Source: Lachnospiraceae bacterium (GTDB lineage: Bacteria > Bacillota > Clostridia > Lachnospirales > Lachnospiraceae). From it: a stretch of DNA of 64,000 bases. The notes below the pieces were generated by a model, which searched no databases, was not told the origin of the DNA, and saw only the letters and a program-made list of their open reading frames with translations. The translations under genes and the position numbers were made by a program. The stretch lies in assembly GCA_017618195.1 (NCBI GenBank), contig JAFZUW010000026.1, positions 1-64,000 on the forward strand, in the 5' to 3' direction. This document shows positions 60,618-64,000 of this stretch, piece after piece. The first letter of the stretch is position 1; each line of letters begins with the position of its first letter.

Positions 60618-61647
60618 TCTGAAAAACCTGACCTTGCCGGAACTTACCGAATTGCTGACGGGACTCGGCGAGAAGAAATTCCGTGCTGCGCAGCTTTATG
60701 ACTGGATGCATAAGAAGCAGGCGTGCTCGATCGCGGAGATGACCAACCTGCCGGAAGCGCTTCGTAAGAGGCTTTCGGAACAGTTTGATTATACGGTTCT
60801 CACGAAGGTCGTCGAACTCGTTTCCGAGATTGACGGAACGCGCAAATACCTGTTCCGCCTTCCGGACGGCAACGTGATCGAGAGCGTGAGAATGGAATAC
60901 CATCACGGTATTTCGGTATGCATTTCCTCACAGGTCGGCTGCCGGATGGGATGCAGCTTCTGCGCATCGACGATCGGCGGACTCGTACGGAACTTAAGCG
61001 CCGCGGAAATGCTTGAGCAGATTTATTCGATTGAACGGCTTGGCGGGGAGAAGATCAGCAATGTCGTCGTGATGGGGTCGGGCGAACCGCTTGACAACTT
61101 CGATAACCTTGTTCGATTTGTCGGAATGCTCAGTTCCGAAGACGGACGGAACTTAAGCCACAGAAACATTACGGTTTCGACGTGCGGACTCGCGGACCGG
61201 TTAAAGGAACTCGCGGATCTGGATCTCGGGATCAATCCCGCGGTTTCGCTGCATGCGCCGAACGACGAAATGCGCAGAAAACTGATGCCGGTCGCAAAGC
61301 GTTATTCCATGAAGGAACTGATGGAGGCGGTCGATTACTACATCGAAAAGACCGGCCGGAGGATGACATTTGAATACAGCCTGATCCGGGACCAAAACGA
61401 CACCAACGCCTGCGCGAGGGAGCTGATCACCCTCTTAAAAGGCCGGAATTGCCTGGTAAATCTGATCCCGGTGAACCCCGTAAAAGAGCGCGGATTTGAG
61501 CGTCCGGCGGGGCCAAATGTGCAGACTTTTCAGAAAAAACTTGAAAAAGCCGGCATAAATGTTACTATTAGAAGGGAAATGGGCTCTGACATTAATGCCG
61601 CCTGCGGACAGCTTCGCAGGCATTATGAGGAGGAAGCAAAGGGATGA
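60598..61647 (+). CDS. rlmN: Dual-specificity RNA methyltransferase RlmN
   Basis: The protein has 349 residues. It is a radical SAM enzyme with CRMGCSFCAS (the CxxxCxxC cluster site), GSGEPLDNFDNL and the GRRMTFEYSLI region; a C-terminal Cys in NAACGQL acts in the mechanism. It methylates C2 of A2503 in 23S rRNA and A37 of some tRNAs. ATG 60598 is favoured; a second ATG at 60604 is also in frame. Its stop overlaps the PP2C start (ATGA). Confidence 0.96.
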   Translation: MQMDRIDLKNLTLPELTELLTGLGEKKFRAAQLYDWMHKKQACSIAEMTNLPEALRKRLSEQFDYTVLTKVVELVSEIDGTRKYLFRLPDGNVIESVRMEYHHGISVCISSQVGCRMGCSFCASTIGGLVRNLSAAEMLEQIYSIERLGGEKISNVVVMGSGEPLDNFDNLVRFVGMLSSEDGRNLSHRNITVSTCGLADRLKELADLDLGINPAVSLHAPNDEMRRKLMPVAKRYSMKELMEAVDYYIEKTGRRMTFEYSLIRDQNDTNACARELITLLKGRNCLVNLIPVNPVKERGFERPAGPNVQTFQKKLEKAGINVTIRREMGSDINAACGQLRRHYEEEAKG

Positions 61648-62366
61648 AGGCAGTAGCCGTAACCAATGTGGGGAACAAGCGCAGCATGAATCAGGACTAC
61701 TATTTCTGCTCCGACGAACCGGTCGGGATGATGCAGAACCTGTACATTGTTGCAGACGGCATGGGCGGACACAACGCCGGCGATTATGCCGCCAGATTTT
61801 CCGTGGACCGTTTCGTAACGCTTGTAAGAGAAAGCAAAGAACGTACGCCGATCTCCGTAATGGAGAATGCGTTGAAGATTACCAATGAAGAGCTGATTGC
61901 GAAAGCGAAGACGCAGCGCGAGTATGACGGGATGGGCACGACATTTGTCGCAGCTACCCTGCAGGATGACGGATATCTCCTGATCGCCAATATCGGCGAC
62001 AGCCGTCTTTATATCGTGAACGACACGATCAACCAGATCACGCAGGATCATTCGCTTGTGGCCGAGATGGTGCGCAACGGGGAACTGAAGAAGGAGGAGG
62101 CTAGGTTCCATCCGCAGAAGAACGTTGTATTGCGCGCCCTCAGTACGAGGTCCGTGGCCAGCCCGGATTTTTACAAATATAAGGTGAAGCGGGGAGATTA
62201 TGTTCTTCTTTGTTCCGACGGATTGTGGGAAATGGTGGAAGAAGGAGAGCTCCTCAAGCTTGTCAGCGAATATGAGGACGTACAGGATATCGCCGACAAG
62301 ATGGTCTTTATGGCCAATGAAAACGGGGGTAAAGACAATATTACGCTGATTCTGATGAAGATTTAA
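61644..62366 (+). CDS. prpC: PP2C-type Ser/Thr protein phosphatase
   Basis: The protein has 240 residues with the PP2C metal motifs: the conserved Arg and Asp in SMNQDYYF, VADGMGGHNAG, ANIGDSRLY, LCSDGLWEM and GGKDNITLILM. It should reverse phosphorylation by the adjacent PASTA kinase. Translation is coupled to rlmN by a 4-bp overlap. This phosphatase-kinase pair is conserved in Bacillota and coordinates cell-wall synthesis and dormancy exit. Confidence 0.96.
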   Translation: MKAVAVTNVGNKRSMNQDYYFCSDEPVGMMQNLYIVADGMGGHNAGDYAARFSVDRFVTLVRESKERTPISVMENALKITNEELIAKAKTQREYDGMGTTFVAATLQDDGYLLIANIGDSRLYIVNDTINQITQDHSLVAEMVRNGELKKEEARFHPQKNVVLRALSTRSVASPDFYKYKVKRGDYVLLCSDGLWEMVEEGELLKLVSEYEDVQDIADKMVFMANENGGKDNITLILMKI

Positions 62367-62412
62367 CGTATAATGAGGCATCCGCGCGAATGGGGCTCGT
62401 GCTGATGCAATC

Positions 62413-62450
62413 GTTCCGGAAAGCTTTCCGCGAAGCGGGATTTTCGGAAC
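62413..62450 (+). promoter_or_regulatory. Long hairpin between prpC and the PASTA kinase gene
   Basis: GTTCCGGAAA (62413-62422) pairs with TTTTCGGAAC (62441-62450), with one G-T pair, around an inner stem TCCGC-GAA-GCGGGA. No T run follows, so it is more likely a partial barrier or RNA-processing site than a full terminator. Confidence 0.5.
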
Positions 62451-62477
62451 AAACAAGAGAAAGGACGACAGATTGGT

Positions 62478-64000
62478 ATGATTATTACACCTGGTATGTT
62501 AATCGGTGATCGCTACGAGATCATTGAGAAGATCGGAACCGGAGGAATGGCAGATGTTTACAAAGCCAAATGCCACCGCCTGAACCGTATGGTAGCGATC
62601 AAATTCCTGAAGCCGGAGTACAGCAGCGACAATTCCTTTGTCAGCCGTTTCCGAGGCGAAGCGGAATCCTGCGCGGGACTGACCCATCCGAACGTGGTCA
62701 GCGTATACGACGTAGGGGACGAGGGCGACCTTCATTACATCGTAATGGAACTGGTGGAAGGAATCACCCTGAAGCGCTACATTGAGAAGAAAGGACAGCT
62801 CGAGATCAAGGAAGCGGTCGGAATCGCAATCCAGATCGCACAGGGACTGGACGCGGCGCATACGAAGCACGTCATTCATCGTGACATCAAGCCGCAGAAC
62901 ATTATCCTTTCCCGTGAGGGCAAAGTTAAGGTTGCCGACTTCGGTATCGCGAAGGCGGCTACGACAACCAATACGATCCAGGAGTGTGCGGCTGGTTCCG
63001 TGCATTACCTTTCTCCCGAGCAGGCACGCGGCTACAGCGATGAGAGAAGCGACATCTATTCGCTCGGTATCACGATGTACGAGATGCTTGCGGGACGCGT
63101 TCCGTACGCCGGAGACAACAACGTTTCGGTTGCGCTTGCGCACATCAGCGAATCCGCAACCCCGCTGATCGAACTGAATCCGGCCGTAACGCCCGCCGTA
63201 GAGAAGATTGTCCGCAAATGTATGAGCAAGAAGCCGGAGCGCCGTTATGCGACGGCGGCCGATCTGATTGCCGATCTGAAGGCAGCGCTTGCCAATCCGG
63301 ACGGACAGTACGTTATGCTTGCTCCGGCGGTTACTCCCGATGCACCGACCAAGCAGCTTTCGGATTCGGAAGTGAGACAGATCAAGAGCGGAGCGAGATC
63401 CAGCTTCTTTGATGAAGACGGAGACGGAGACGACGAGGATGAAGATCCGAAGAAGGCTGCCGCAATGATCAGCAGACACCGGATTGATGATGACGAGGAA
63501 GATGACGATATCGACAACGTCGGAAGCATCTGGGAAAAGGTCGGACTGGTCAGCAGTATCGTTTTGATGGTTGCAATTGCCGTTATCGTTATTCTTGCTG
63601 TAAACAAGATGACGGGCATTTTCGATAAGACCAATAAGGGCAATACCCTGAAACCGAAGAAGCAGGTAACCGCAACGGCCACTCCCACGACGGTAGCGAG
63701 AAAGGCACAGATGCCGAACCTGGTCGGCCAGAAGTATCAGGCGGCATCGCAGAAGCTGAACGCTCTCGGTCTGAAGCTGAGTATCAGCGTTATCGCCGAA
63801 AGTGCTCCGTCCGATAAGTATGCTGCCGATACGGTTACCAGACACGAGCCTTTACAGGATGCGGAATTGTCCGAAGGAGACGTGGTTGTACTGTATTACA
63901 GTATCGGCCGCGGCGATATCACGATGCCGAAGGTCAAGGGACGCGATATTGAGACCGCGAAGAAGATTTTGGACGAAAACTTCTCGGTTATTGCGATTCC
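62478..64000 (+). CDS. prkC: PASTA-domain Ser/Thr protein kinase, 3'-truncated by the window
   Basis: About 507 residues are visible before the window ends. A cytoplasmic kinase domain occupies about 12-275: glycine-rich loop IGTGGMADVYKAK, Lys in VAIKFL, HRDIKPQNI, DFGIAKA and SPEQARG. A linker with strongly acidic runs (DEDGDGDDEDEDP) follows, then one transmembrane helix (about residues 357-377) and external PASTA repeats (MPNLVGQKY, then MPKVKGRDIE). The external part should bind muropeptides or lipid II, and the kinase phosphorylates division and translation proteins. I chose ATG 62478; ATG 62496 is also in frame. The full protein will have further PASTA units. Confidence 0.96.
   Translation, partial: MIITPGMLIGDRYEIIEKIGTGGMADVYKAKCHRLNRMVAIKFLKPEYSSDNSFVSRFRGEAESCAGLTHPNVVSVYDVGDEGDLHYIVMELVEGITLKRYIEKKGQLEIKEAVGIAIQIAQGLDAAHTKHVIHRDIKPQNIILSREGKVKVADFGIAKAATTTNTIQECAAGSVHYLSPEQARGYSDERSDIYSLGITMYEMLAGRVPYAGDNNVSVALAHISESATPLIELNPAVTPAVEKIVRKCMSKKPERRYATAADLIADLKAALANPDGQYVMLAPAVTPDAPTKQLSDSEVRQIKSGARSSFFDEDGDGDDEDEDPKKAAAMISRHRIDDDEEDDDIDNVGSIWEKVGLVSSIVLMVAIAVIVILAVNKMTGIFDKTNKGNTLKPKKQVTATATPTTVARKAQMPNLVGQKYQAASQKLNALGLKLSISVIAESAPSDKYAADTVTRHEPLQDAELSEGDVVVLYYSIGRGDITMPKVKGRDIETAKKILDENFSVIAI

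Noticed and set aside
62499-63845. Long open frame on the minus strand, opposite the PASTA kinase
   Set aside because: The plus-strand kinase is certain from its motifs; the antisense frame is Arg/Leu-rich shadow sequence.
1-64000. CRISPR arrays, rRNA or tRNA genes, prophage or transposase genes
   Set aside because: I looked in the gaps and on both strands and saw no regularly spaced repeats, cloverleaf candidates or recombinase motifs; gaps are few and short.

Overview
The window reads as chromosome of a strictly anaerobic Bacillota, class Clostridia, most likely a gut or rumen Lachnospiraceae. The basis is a one-piece pyruvate:ferredoxin oxidoreductase, a T-box leader on thrS, the gene order Asp23-nusB-xseA-xseB-ispA-dxs-tlyA-nadK-argR-yebC-recN, the order priA-def-fmt-rsmB-rlmN-PP2C-PASTA kinase, a MurE with the DNPR motif of meso-DAP ligases, and genes for plant-glycan use. 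Genus cannot be fixed without a database search. Base composition looks close to half GC throughout. I see no rRNA, tRNA, CRISPR array, prophage or insertion-sequence transposase.

Layout. 1-9.4 kb: 3' part of nifJ, a GH39 beta-xylosidase with a rhomboid protease, an acyl-CoA synthetase behind a promoter that carries a 16-bp palindrome, a sodium:solute symporter and a YbaK deacylase. 9.4-18.2 kb is more accessory: a DUF2975 membrane protein with its small XRE partner, an XRE/TPR regulator, a hipBA-type toxin-antitoxin pair, then on the minus strand a very large GH2 glycosidase and CorA. 18.3-22.4 kb: a SulP transporter and T-box-controlled thrS. 22.4-26.8 kb, minus strand: a 1270-residue many-pass membrane protein with Pro/Gln-rich repeats, preceded by its own XRE regulator. 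27.0-30.8 kb: a DUF885 lipoprotein, a Y-family DNA polymerase and a small YolD-like partner. 30.9-36.4 kb: a variant EF-G2, a fused YqeG-phosphatase/shikimate-kinase protein, aroQ, an M24 peptidase and efp.

36.6-41.9 kb: three tandem lipoprotein serpins with different reactive loops, then an ECF sigma factor and its membrane partner. 42.0-51.9 kb: the housekeeping run listed above, with many overlapping or nearly touching genes (isoprenoid precursor synthesis, exonuclease VII, NAD kinase, ArgR, RecN). 51.9-53.4 kb: glgA. 53.4-54.1 kb: a gap with no gene, holding two related palindromic elements in opposite orientation plus a shortened third copy. 54.1-64 kb: murE, priA, def, fmt, rsmB, rlmN, the PP2C phosphatase and the 5' part of the PASTA Ser/Thr kinase.

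The points that most deserve a second look are the serpin triplet, the palindromic element family before murE, the HAD-shikimate-kinase fusion with a damaged P-loop, the EF-G2 with a non-canonical G4 motif, the operator-like repeats at the acyl-CoA synthetase and hipBA promoters, and a 12-base motif (TTACGGAAAATG) that recurs in intergenic regions.
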